A DNA stretch of 64,000 bases from Rhodocyclaceae bacterium (lineage in GTDB: Bacteria > Pseudomonadota > Gammaproteobacteria > Burkholderiales > Rhodocyclaceae), in the NCBI GenBank assembly GCA_016702335.1, contig JADJEF010000018.1, forward strand, positions 496,001 through 560,000, in the 5' to 3' direction. Below are positions 26,250-34,151 of this stretch, one piece after another (position 1 is the stretch's first letter; every line of letters begins with the position of its first letter). The notes under the pieces were generated by a model that saw only the letters and a program-made list of their open reading frames with translations, had not been told where the DNA came from and did no database searches. The position numbers and the translations under genes are program-made.

Positions 26250-27986
26250 TCAGGTCGGAACCACACGATTCTTGCCGGCGCGCTTGGCGATGTACATACC
26301 GCTGTCAGCGCGTTTAAGCGCTTCTGCGGGGACTTCGCCAGCCCCCAACTGGGCAACACCGCAGCTGAAGGTTATCAAAACTTTGTCATTGTTGTGCAGA
26401 AAAAACTTTCGCGTGAGCTCGCGCTGTACGCGCACCATGGCAGTTACGGCATCATCCATGCTAGTGTCAGGCATGATCACCACGAACTCTTCGCCGCCAT
26501 AACGGGCGAGAGTGTCGTGGGGGCGAATTGTTTCTTGCACCACTGTGCTCAAGTGCACCAGTGCGGCATCGCCGGCCGCGTGGCCGAGGCCGTCGTTCAG
26601 TTTCTTAAAATTATCGATGTCGAGAAGTGCCATGCATAGCGGACTGCCCTGTCGATTGGCGCGTGCGGCCTCACGCTCGATGGCTTCGTCCATTCCCTTG
26701 CGGTTGAGCGCGCCGGTGAGCGCGTCGGTGCGAACGAGGTCACTGGCGTTGGCCAGCTCTTCCTGCAGCCGGACCACCTCTTTTTCTGACTCATCGACGC
26801 GCACGCGCATGGCGGCAAGCTCGTCGCGCGAGCGGCGCGCATTGACCTGAATGGTGCGGGTTTCGCGCATCACCTCATCGAGCACATCGGAAAGCTCGGA
26901 GATGTCGTTCGCCTTACTGATGCGCTCGGCGCAATGCTCAATCTTGTCGTGGTAACCGCTGGTTGATTCCGATAGATCGGCAAGCCGGTCAACGAAGGTA
27001 GCGAGCATTTCTTTCAGGCGATCCTTGGCATCATTGAGGCTGTGCTTGAGCGCGCTTTGTTTGAAGATCACGTCTTTCATCCGCCGCTCGACATCGTCGA
27101 GTCGGCGAAGCGTAATGGGCTCGCCCATCAACTCGCGCACGATGGTGACCTGGCCACTCAACCAGGTGTCGTCGACGACAAGTTCGTTGATGTTGTCCAC
27201 AATCAGCTGCACTAATTGCAGCAGAGCGACTTTCATTTCCGACTGATCTTCAGCCACGAAATGCAACTTATAACTGAATTTCTTGACGCGCTCGGTGAGC
27301 CTGTTCAGTCCCGCACTGTCGCTTACGTTGCGAATCGCTTCGGCGAGTGCCTGAGATTCGGCCAGTAGTGCTGGTTCGTCCGTCAGCATCATGGCGATGG
27401 CATTGTCCAGTAGGCTGGCCATCAGTTCCTGAAGTTCGCGCAGTGCCGGTTTGGTGCCTGTGCCATCGGGGGTAATGGTGGTTGCACACTCTTCGCTCTC
27501 GGAGTCATCGGCTGCAGCGGCATTTCCCCAACTGCGCATTACCGATTGCAGCCGGCTAAACAGAGCATCTTGCGAGGAGCTCGCCGCAAGCACGCTTTCC
27601 AGGGCATCGCGCTTGCTGGCACTGGTATGCCCGGCATGACGCTTTTGAATTTGAGCGATCACCGTGCGGATCAGCGTCGCCCAGTTGGGTGGCTCAGCGG
27701 TCGAAACTTCAACAAATTCCTTGAGCGTATCGGATAGTTCGCGCCAGCTTTGATTGGCGAGCGCAAGCTCAAGCTTGCGTACCAGCTTGGCCTGATCGTT
27801 ATTCTGCTTGGGCAACGAGCTGATCAGGGTCTTGATATCTGCCGCAGGAAACGCTTCGGCAGCTCTCGTGCCGGCAATCTCATGGTACAACTCGCGGTAG
27901 TTGTCGGGGGTGGGCAACTTGCGGCGCAGGGCCAACTGCTTGAGCGTTTCACGGGCGACTTCAGACGGGTTGGTGGGCTTGTTCAT
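26250..27986 (-). CDS. Diguanylate cyclase (GGDEF) with long helical N-terminus
   Basis: A 578-residue cytoplasmic protein. The first 410 residues are mainly helical, beginning EVARETLKQLALRRKLPTPD, with no membrane segment and a coiled-coil stretch (SRDELAAMRVRVDESEKEVV) just before the cyclase. The GGDEF domain (about 415-575) has DALTGALNRKGMDEAIE, LLDIDNFKKLNDGLGH and the active site LARYGGEEFVVIM, with RPHD five residues upstream as the inhibitory I-site. It should therefore make c-di-GMP with product feedback. It is nine bases downstream of the NarL-type regulator and probably in the same operon as the histidine kinase. Confidence 0.92.
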   Translation of the reverse strand: MNKPTNPSEVARETLKQLALRRKLPTPDNYRELYHEIAGTRAAEAFPAADIKTLISSLPKQNNDQAKLVRKLELALANQSWRELSDTLKEFVEVSTAEPPNWATLIRTVIAQIQKRHAGHTSASKRDALESVLAASSSQDALFSRLQSVMRSWGNAAAADDSESEECATTITPDGTGTKPALRELQELMASLLDNAIAMMLTDEPALLAESQALAEAIRNVSDSAGLNRLTERVKKFSYKLHFVAEDQSEMKVALLQLVQLIVDNINELVVDDTWLSGQVTIVRELMGEPITLRRLDDVERRMKDVIFKQSALKHSLNDAKDRLKEMLATFVDRLADLSESTSGYHDKIEHCAERISKANDISELSDVLDEVMRETRTIQVNARRSRDELAAMRVRVDESEKEVVRLQEELANASDLVRTDALTGALNRKGMDEAIEREAARANRQGSPLCMALLDIDNFKKLNDGLGHAAGDAALVHLSTVVQETIRPHDTLARYGGEEFVVIMPDTSMDDAVTAMVRVQRELTRKFFLHNNDKVLITFSCGVAQLGAGEVPAEALKRADSGMYIAKRAGKNRVVPT

Positions 27987-27995
27987 GGATTTTTC

Positions 27996-28628
27996 CTAGT
28001 CGGTCAGGCCGTGTTCCAGGCCGTATCGGATCAGCTCTGCAGTGCTTTTTAGTCCCATTTTTTCGAGGAGTCGGGCGCGGTAGGTGCCTACGGTGGCGAC
28101 ACTCAGGTTCAAGGTGTCGGCTACTTGTGTGAGCGTTTTACCCGAGGCAATGAGCGTTAGCACCTGGTACTCACGGTCGGTGATACGCTCGTGCGGTGGC
28201 TTGTCGGTATTGTCGCTGATCGCCTCAGCAAGCTGCTGAGCCACCGCAGGGCTGAGGAATTTTTTGCCATTAGCAACCTGCCGAATGGCGGTTACCAGTT
28301 GCTCGGGGGCACTCTGCTTGGTCAGATAGCCGGAGGCACCGGCCTTGAGCGCGCGTACCGCGTACTGTTCCTCAGGGTGCATGCTGAGAATCAGGACGGG
28401 CAGCCGGGGAAATTCCTTTTTCAGTTGCTTGAGCGTGTCGATGCCATTCCGGTTGGGCATCGAGACGTCGAGCAAGAACACATCCCAAGTACATTGTCTG
28501 GCCAAATGCAGGGCCTGCGAGCCATCGTCCGCTTCACCGGCAACGAGCAGATCGTCGGTTTCCGAGAGGATCTGCTTGAGCCCCTGGCGCACAATGGCAT
28601 GGTCGTCGGCAATCAATACGCGGATCAT
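27996..28628 (-). CDS. NarL/FixJ-type response regulator
   Basis: A 210-residue regulator: receiver domain (D8/D9 acidic pocket, phospho-acceptor D54 in VFLLDVSMPN, Lys in GYLTKQSAPEQ) and a LuxR-type helix-turn-helix (ITDREYQVLTLIASGKTLTQ, LNLSVATVGTYRARLLEKMG). It lies 17 bases downstream of the histidine kinase and nine bases before the diguanylate cyclase, so it is the likely partner of the kinase. Confidence 0.93.
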   Translation of the reverse strand: MIRVLIADDHAIVRQGLKQILSETDDLLVAGEADDGSQALHLARQCTWDVFLLDVSMPNRNGIDTLKQLKKEFPRLPVLILSMHPEEQYAVRALKAGASGYLTKQSAPEQLVTAIRQVANGKKFLSPAVAQQLAEAISDNTDKPPHERITDREYQVLTLIASGKTLTQVADTLNLSVATVGTYRARLLEKMGLKSTAELIRYGLEHGLTD

Positions 28629-28645
28629 GTTCGGTCAGCCAAGTG

Positions 28646-30157
28646 TCAAAACAGTGTGCGCTGCGGTTGGTCTTCCACATAGGGTTCGACATCGAGATGC
28701 TCTGGCAACTGCAACCCGATGCACGTCCCGCCTTGCTCTCCCGGGCCGATGGTGAATTCTCCTTTAAGGCTGAGAACCCGCTCGCGGATGCCGCGCAAGC
28801 CAAACGATTTTGGCTTTGTCGCATCCTCGTCCGATATGCCCCGGCCATTGTCACGGATTTCGAAAAGAATCTTACCGCTTTCACGCCACAATCGCATGAC
28901 GACCAGAGAGGCGCAGGCATGCTTTCCGACGTTGGTCAGCGCTTCCTGAGCAATTCGGAAGATTGTCAGGGAAATTTCCGATGAGGGGGCAATGCTCTCG
29001 TCATCGCACTGGGCAAGGCAGGTGATGTTGGTGCGCTGGGAAAAGTCCTCTGCCTGACATTTCAGCGCTTCAGGCAGCCCAAACTCGTTGAGTATGCCCG
29101 GGCGTAGTTCGCGCGCCACCCGGCGGGTCGTGTCCATGGCCAGATCGAGCAGTTCTTCAATTGAATGCGCCTTCTGGTGCAGTGGAGCAAGCGCGTCCGG
29201 CAGCTTTTTCGACAGTTGCGACACCTCGATCTTCAGGCGCACCAGTATTGAGCCCAATTCATCGTGGATGTCATGGGCGATACGCTCACGTTCCTCTTCT
29301 TTTACGGCTTCGAGGTGTGAAGAGAGCTCAGCCAATTGCTGGCGCGATTCACGCAACTCTTCTTCGATTTCTTTGCTGTGCGAGATATTGGTAGCGATGC
29401 CCTGCCACTCGACGCCGCCGCCTGCAAGAAGAAGAGGCATCGAGCGCAGGTTAAGCCACTTGGAGCGAGACCGGCCACTGGTTCGTCCCTCCCAGTTGAG
29501 CAACGTAGCCTGTGATGCGGATTGTGAGAGGGCTTCAGTCAGGCGATGGCGCTCTTCGGGAATGAAGGCCTCAAAGAACAGATGTGCCGAGGCACGCAAC
29601 TCCTGCTGCTTGCGACCGATCAACTTCTGGCAGCCTTCACTCACATACAAAAACCGGTAGTCGCCATTGCTGTCACGGCGAAGATGAAAAAGCATGCCAG
29701 GCAGGTTGGTGACCATGGCGCGAAAGCGCGCCTCGCTGTCACGAAGCATTTCCAGAGCCGCGCGGTGTTCCGCACGCTGGTTGGCTTCGCGCAGCTCGCG
29801 GGCAATGGTCGCCGGAAGGCGGGCTAGGCGATCTGTCGCCAGCACGTCGCGGACTCCAGCGGGCATTGACGAGAGCGGTGAGTTCTGATCGTCAGGAGGG
29901 GTCAGCAGCACTACCGGCAAATCGGGTGCCTGATCCTCGATAATCTTGAGGGCTGTTTGAATGGAAAACGAGGCTCCGCTCTGGTAAACCGCAATGTCCC
30001 AAGCTGGCAGAGCCAGCGCCGAGCGCAAACCTGCGGTTGACGCGGCAGTTTGCAGTTCAAGGGAGAACGCCCCGCTCAGCACGTTATACAGCGCGTCGTG
30101 AGTCCTGTTTGACGGTGCAATCAGGAGCAGTCGTAGCTTGGGTATGGCGTCGGGCAT
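28646..30157 (-). CDS. HisKA_3-type sensor histidine kinase with pseudo-receiver and PAS domains
   Basis: A 503-residue cytoplasmic kinase (535 if the Met at 30253 is used). The N-terminus (KLRLLLIAPSNRTHDALYNV, LPAWDIAVYQSGASF) folds like a receiver, but the phospho-acceptor position has no Asp, so it is probably a pseudo-receiver. A PAS domain (FRAMVTNLPGMLFHLRRDSN, FLYVSEGCQKLIGRKQQEL) precedes the phosphotransfer helix with RIAHDIHDELGSILVRLKIE and an HATPase domain (EALTNVGKHACA, EIRDNGRGISDED, FGLRGIRERVLSL). Paired with the NarL-type regulator downstream. The signal is unknown; the BLUF gene lies just upstream on the same strand. Confidence 0.9.
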   Translation of the reverse strand: MPDAIPKLRLLLIAPSNRTHDALYNVLSGAFSLELQTAASTAGLRSALALPAWDIAVYQSGASFSIQTALKIIEDQAPDLPVVLLTPPDDQNSPLSSMPAGVRDVLATDRLARLPATIARELREANQRAEHRAALEMLRDSEARFRAMVTNLPGMLFHLRRDSNGDYRFLYVSEGCQKLIGRKQQELRASAHLFFEAFIPEERHRLTEALSQSASQATLLNWEGRTSGRSRSKWLNLRSMPLLLAGGGVEWQGIATNISHSKEIEEELRESRQQLAELSSHLEAVKEEERERIAHDIHDELGSILVRLKIEVSQLSKKLPDALAPLHQKAHSIEELLDLAMDTTRRVARELRPGILNEFGLPEALKCQAEDFSQRTNITCLAQCDDESIAPSSEISLTIFRIAQEALTNVGKHACASLVVMRLWRESGKILFEIRDNGRGISDEDATKPKSFGLRGIRERVLSLKGEFTIGPGEQGGTCIGLQLPEHLDVEPYVEDQPQRTLF

Positions 30158-30344
30158 TCGCACTGCGACCGGGTGAATGAATTGCTGGAGTTTAAGGCTG
30201 GAGGAATCGGGCGGGTGGTTACCTCTTTCGCCTTGGCGGTCTGCTCCGGTCAAACCTCCGTCGGGAAGCCGGCATCTTCAATAGCTCTCAAGGTGTCTGC
30301 TGTCCACCTTGCAAGAGGTTTTTGATATCAGGGTGCTGACGGGT

Positions 30345-30764
30345 TCAACTTTCAGCGAAATAGCTCAGGATGGACAGCGCATCGCTTGGTGTGGCTTTGA
30401 GTCTCTCGGCATCCAGGGCACCCGCGACCAAGGCGAGCAACTGCGGATTGCGTGGAATCGCACTCGCTTTTGCGGTGCGCAGTGCCATATGCCAGCTTGG
30501 AAATTCCCGGCTGACCAAGGGGGTTTCGATGAGATTTAAAAGGTTGTAATGCCGCGTGTCCGCCTTGATGCGCCCATACGTCTCTCGCATCGCAGGTTCC
30601 TCACCTTCAATTACCTGCATAAAGGTGCCTTTAAGGTACACCAACAGTCCCGTAATCCCGTTTTGCTTGTTGTGACGAATCGATGACGCAAGGATGGCTT
30701 CCAGTTGCACCGGGGTACATTCGGTCCTGGCAGTACTGATATAGACGATTTGTAGCAGAGGCAT
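30345..30764 (-). CDS. BLUF-domain blue-light photoreceptor
   Basis: A 139-residue single-domain protein that should bind FAD and sense blue light. Counting from the Met at 30764, the signature residues fall in canonical places: Y8 (QIVYIS), N32 (RHNKQNGITGLLVY), Q50 in GTFMQVIEGEE, and W91/M93 in FPSWHMAL. There is no output domain, so it must act on a partner. A longer frame reaches 30914 but the extra N-terminus has no BLUF character. It lies about 190 bases upstream of the histidine kinase/regulator/diguanylate cyclase set, on the same strand, so a light-to-c-di-GMP circuit is plausible (inference). Confidence 0.9.
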   Translation of the reverse strand: MPLLQIVYISTARTECTPVQLEAILASSIRHNKQNGITGLLVYLKGTFMQVIEGEEPAMRETYGRIKADTRHYNLLNLIETPLVSREFPSWHMALRTAKASAIPRNPQLLALVAGALDAERLKATPSDALSILSYFAES

Positions 30765-30968
30765 GGCTGTGACACGAAGCTCAATTGAACGCAAATGGTA
30801 TCCGTAAAAATAGCCAGATGGTGTTTGGTGCGAAGGGGCGTCGTGACGAAAATCGGCACAGGCGAAATTCCATCGCAATGAACTGCAATATTTGCATATG
30901 GTATTGCCAGCCATGGTCCAGCCACTTATACTTCTTTCTCCCGTGGATACAAGTGTTTGCGGGGAAAC

Positions 30969-31044
30969 GCCGCCTTAGCTCAGTTGGTAGAGCACCGCAC
31001 TTGTAATGCGGGGGTCGTCAGTTCGATTCCGACAGGCGGCACCA
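30969..31044 (+). tRNA. tRNA-Thr (anticodon TGT)
   Basis: The acceptor stem GCCGCCT pairs with AGGCGGC. The D-arm TAGCTCAGTTGGTAGAGCA, anticodon loop CTTGTAA with TGT, and T-arm GTTCGATTCC are all standard. The terminal CCA is encoded (31042-31044). A strong intrinsic terminator follows. Confidence 0.97.
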
Positions 31045-31062
31045 AATTGAGAACCACAACAG

Positions 31063-31090
31063 ACCGGCGTTCAGCCGGTTTTGTTTTTTC
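31063..31090 (+). terminator. Rho-independent terminator after tRNA-Thr
   Basis: ACCGGC and GCCGGT form a six-pair stem around GTTCA, followed by TTTTGTTTTTTC. It lies 18 bases after the tRNA and before the ccmG-like gene. Confidence 0.85.
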
Positions 31091-31116
31091 GCCATTCTGA
31101 TTTTCGGGGTATACCG

Positions 31117-31650
31117 ATGCGTCGCTACCTGCTGCCCCTGGCAGCTTTTCTGGTTCTGGTTGGTTTTCTTGCCGCCGGTTTGCGGCTTGATCCACGCGAG
31201 GTCCCGTCGCCATTGATCGGTACGCAGGTGCCGGCATTCAAGCTGCCGCAACTGCAAGCTGGCGACAAGACCGTTTCTCCCGATGACCTCAAAGGCAAGG
31301 TTTGGCTGCTCAATGTGTGGGCGTCCTGGTGCGTGTCTTGCCGGCAAGAGCACCCGTTACTTGTACAACTTGACAAGCAAAAACGTATCACCATCATCGG
31401 GTTGAATTACAAAGATGAGCGGGGCGCTGCCATCCAATGGCTGCAGGACCATGGTGGTGACCCCTATGAGGTGTCGGCGGTGGATGCTGACGGCCGGACC
31501 GGTATCAATTTCGGGGTATATGGCGTGCCGGAAACCTTTCTGATCGACAAGCAGGGCGTGATTCGGCACAAGCATATTGGCCCGCTGACGCCTGAAGCTC
31601 TGGAGAAGACGATTCTGCCGCTGGCAAAGCAGCTTGAGCAGGTTGGTTAA
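31117..31650 (+). CDS. ccmG: CcmG/DsbE-like thiol:disulfide oxidoreductase
   Basis: A 177-residue membrane-anchored periplasmic thioredoxin. The N-terminus MRRYLLPLAAFLVLVGFLAA is a signal anchor. The thioredoxin fold has LLNVWASWCVSCRQEHP with the redox CxxC, and a cis-Pro region in YGVPETFLIDKQGVI. CcmG-type proteins reduce apocytochrome c or its chaperone during haem attachment. Other ccm genes are not present in the window, so it is an orphan copy. An upstream Met at 31081 overlaps the tRNA terminator and is rejected as start. A c-type haem motif protein at 47.2-49.0 kb is a possible client (inference). Confidence 0.85.
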   Translation: MRRYLLPLAAFLVLVGFLAAGLRLDPREVPSPLIGTQVPAFKLPQLQAGDKTVSPDDLKGKVWLLNVWASWCVSCRQEHPLLVQLDKQKRITIIGLNYKDERGAAIQWLQDHGGDPYEVSAVDADGRTGINFGVYGVPETFLIDKQGVIRHKHIGPLTPEALEKTILPLAKQLEQVG

Positions 31651-31698
31651 GCTCTGGGCAGGCACATGCGCAATGGGCCTGCTGCCAGACAGGTCGTG

Positions 31699-32082
31699 AT
31701 GGGCTGGTTCGATAGCCTCAAACAGCGTGCTGGCGCGCTGAAAGCGGAATCACTGGCCTTGTTGCTGGCCGCTCGCGATCCCCGTACGCCATTGCTCGCC
31801 AAACTGTTGATTGTCGTGGTGGTCGCTTACGCCCTTAGCCCGATCGACCTGATCCCTGATTTCATTCCCGTCCTGGGCTATCTTGATGACCTGCTGCTGG
31901 TTCCGCTCGGGTTGATGCTGGCGATTCGTCTGGTGCCGCCTGAGGTACTGAGCGAGTGCCGGTTGCGGGCCGGCGAGATGGTCGGGCGTGCCAAACGGTT
32001 TGGCTCTATCGCGGCGGCGGTGATTGCCTTGTTTTGGCTCGCCGTGGCGCTCTGGCTGTACGCGTGGTGGACGGCCGGCTAA
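31699..32082 (+). CDS. DUF1232 (YkvA-like) membrane protein
   Basis: A 127-residue protein (138 from the Met at 31666) with the DUF1232 signature ALSPIDLIPDFIPVLGYLDD inside a hydrophobic helix, followed by a second membrane segment near the C-terminus (AAVIALFWLAVALWLYAWW). Function is unknown for the family. It is close behind the ccmG-like gene on the same strand and its stop overlaps, by four bases, the end of the convergent EAL gene. Confidence 0.82.
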   Translation: MGWFDSLKQRAGALKAESLALLLAARDPRTPLLAKLLIVVVVAYALSPIDLIPDFIPVLGYLDDLLLVPLGLMLAIRLVPPEVLSECRLRAGEMVGRAKRFGSIAAAVIALFWLAVALWLYAWWTAG

Positions 32083-34145
32083 GCGCGACCGAAATTCCTC
32101 ACAAACGCCAAAAAATCGTCTTCCGGCATTGGTCGGGCCACGCCATACCCCTGCACCAGATCACAGTCGTTGGCAGCCAGCCATTCGATCTCACCCTCAC
32201 GCTCGGCCCCTTCGGCGACGACGCTCAAGCCGAGCTCACGACAGAGCAGGGTAGTCGAGCGCACGATGGCCGCATTTTTGGGTGTGGTATCAACGTCCGT
32301 GACAAAGACACGATCGATCTTCAGCTCATTGACAGGCAGATCCTTGACATAGGACAGCGAGGCCTGGCCTGAGCCGTAGTCGTCGATGGAAAGCTTGATG
32401 CCGGCAGAGGCCAGACGGTCGAGGTGGCGTAGCGCAAGCTCCGGTTCGTCCATTAACGCGCTTTCGGTAATTTCAAGACAGAGCGAAGCGGGGGGAAGTT
32501 GCTCGGCAGCCAGGGTGGCTATGATGTCCTCAATCAGTTCGGCATTGAGCAGATCGTAGGTGGAGAGATTGGCCGATACCACCAGGTCTAACCCGTCACG
32601 CCGCCAGGCGGCGGTATCGCGGATAACGCGCGTCACCAGCCAGGGCGTAATCTCGCGGATAAAGCCGGTTTGCTCGGCAAAGGGGATGAACAGCCCGGGC
32701 GGCACCAACCCACGGGTCGGGTGCCGCCAGCGGATAAGCGCTTCGGCCCCCGTGATCTGTCGGCTGCGCAGGTTCATCTTGGGTTGATAAAACGGCACGA
32801 ACTGGTTTTCGGAGAGCGCAACACGCATTTCCCCGATCAACGACAGTTGCTCGGGAGCGGAGGGCTCCTTGACCGCCTGGGCCATGGCCACGCCTACATG
32901 ACGGCGCTTGGCACTGCGCAACGCGGTATCGGCACGGCGTAGCAGGATGGTCAGATCACTGCCGTCGGAAGGGAACATCGCGATGCCGATACTGGCGTCC
33001 AAATCGAGGCGCTGACCGTTGATGTCGAGTGGCGCGCGCAGGGCGATACAGATTTCCTCGGCGGTGGATTGCGCATGGTCCGCATCGGCACTGCACAGGA
33101 GCAAGGCGAACTCGTCGGCCCAGAAACGTGCCAGCACATCGCATTCACCGATGAAAACACGCAGGCGTTCCGCCACCCCGCGCAGCAGTGCGTCGCCCAC
33201 TTTGTGCCCCAGTGCCTTGTTAATGGCCGAGAAGCGATTGATATCGAGCAGCAGCAAGGCTCCGGAATGCGTCGGCAGTTGTGCGAAGCTCTCAACGAAG
33301 CGGGTGCGGTTGGGCAGATCGGTCAGGGTATCGACATAGGCCAGACGGGTGATGTGCGCCTCGCGCTGGGCGATGCGCTCCCGCATCGCCGCGAGCGCTC
33401 GCAGCATGCTGCCAACTTCATCATTGCCGCCAAGCGGAATGTTGACGTCATAGTTACCCGCCGCAATGCTTTCGGCGACGTTCGCCGCTGCATTGACTGG
33501 CACGACAATGCTGCGGGCAATCAGGCCCGCCAGCGCTGCACCGGCTACCAGGGCGAGCACAGAAATCAAGACCAGGCGTTGCTGCATGGCGGCGGCGTCG
33601 GTGGTCAACATCTCGACTTCGGCCTGCATGGCATCCTGCTGGGCGACTGCGAGCCGGTCAGTAGCGGCGAGCAGCGCCTTGAGCGCCGGTTCGGTCTGGG
33701 CTTCAAAGTGGCCCTGTGCCGAGCGCGGACCGGAAAGTTCGATCAGCTCGACCGTCGCCTGAAAGCTGTCGCCGAACACCGTACGAAGCCGTCGCACCTC
33801 GGCCAGGTCGCCGGCCAGATTTTCCTCACGAGCGGCATTTTCCAGTTGCATGAGCGCCTGATCGCCTATGGCCAGTGCCTCGTCCATGGCCGCGTAGAGC
33901 GGCACGCGGGCCTCGCGCTCGGTGGTCAGCAGCAGACGCAGCAAGTGCCGGGCGGCGGTTTGTGAGTGCTGATTCGTACGGTTGGCGAGAAAGGCATGAA
34001 GGGACTGCTGATCGACCAGCTCGCGGGTGCTGTCGCTAAGCGCCTGAAAGCCACGAAATGAGAGGGTGGCGAGGATAAACAAGGCCAGCAGCAAGACGCC
34101 GATGGCAATCGCGAGTCGGGTACGAATGGAGGTGTCCGGAAGCAT
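32079..34145 (-). CDS. Membrane HAMP-GGDEF-EAL protein with degenerate GGDEF
   Basis: A 688-residue membrane sensor. A first membrane helix (LAIAIGVLLLALFILATLSF) and a second near 190-215 bracket a helical periplasmic domain like that of the neighbouring chemoreceptor. A HAMP domain (SIVVPVNAAANVAESIAAGN) follows, then GGDEF and EAL. The cyclase site reads ARFWADEFALLL instead of GGDEF and the I-site is GECD rather than RxxD, so diguanylate cyclase activity is unlikely. The EAL half keeps GAEALIRWR, EITESALMD, IDDYGSG and LKIDRVFV, although loop positions (DDYGSGQASL, AEGAE) deviate. It is probably a phosphodiesterase or c-di-GMP receptor. It follows the chemoreceptor gene by six bases. Confidence 0.9.
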   Translation of the reverse strand: MLPDTSIRTRLAIAIGVLLLALFILATLSFRGFQALSDSTRELVDQQSLHAFLANRTNQHSQTAARHLLRLLLTTEREARVPLYAAMDEALAIGDQALMQLENAAREENLAGDLAEVRRLRTVFGDSFQATVELIELSGPRSAQGHFEAQTEPALKALLAATDRLAVAQQDAMQAEVEMLTTDAAAMQQRLVLISVLALVAGAALAGLIARSIVVPVNAAANVAESIAAGNYDVNIPLGGNDEVGSMLRALAAMRERIAQREAHITRLAYVDTLTDLPNRTRFVESFAQLPTHSGALLLLDINRFSAINKALGHKVGDALLRGVAERLRVFIGECDVLARFWADEFALLLCSADADHAQSTAEEICIALRAPLDINGQRLDLDASIGIAMFPSDGSDLTILLRRADTALRSAKRRHVGVAMAQAVKEPSAPEQLSLIGEMRVALSENQFVPFYQPKMNLRSRQITGAEALIRWRHPTRGLVPPGLFIPFAEQTGFIREITPWLVTRVIRDTAAWRRDGLDLVVSANLSTYDLLNAELIEDIIATLAAEQLPPASLCLEITESALMDEPELALRHLDRLASAGIKLSIDDYGSGQASLSYVKDLPVNELKIDRVFVTDVDTTPKNAAIVRSTTLLCRELGLSVVAEGAEREGEIEWLAANDCDLVQGYGVARPMPEDDFLAFVRNFGRA

Positions 34146-34151
34146 GGTGCT

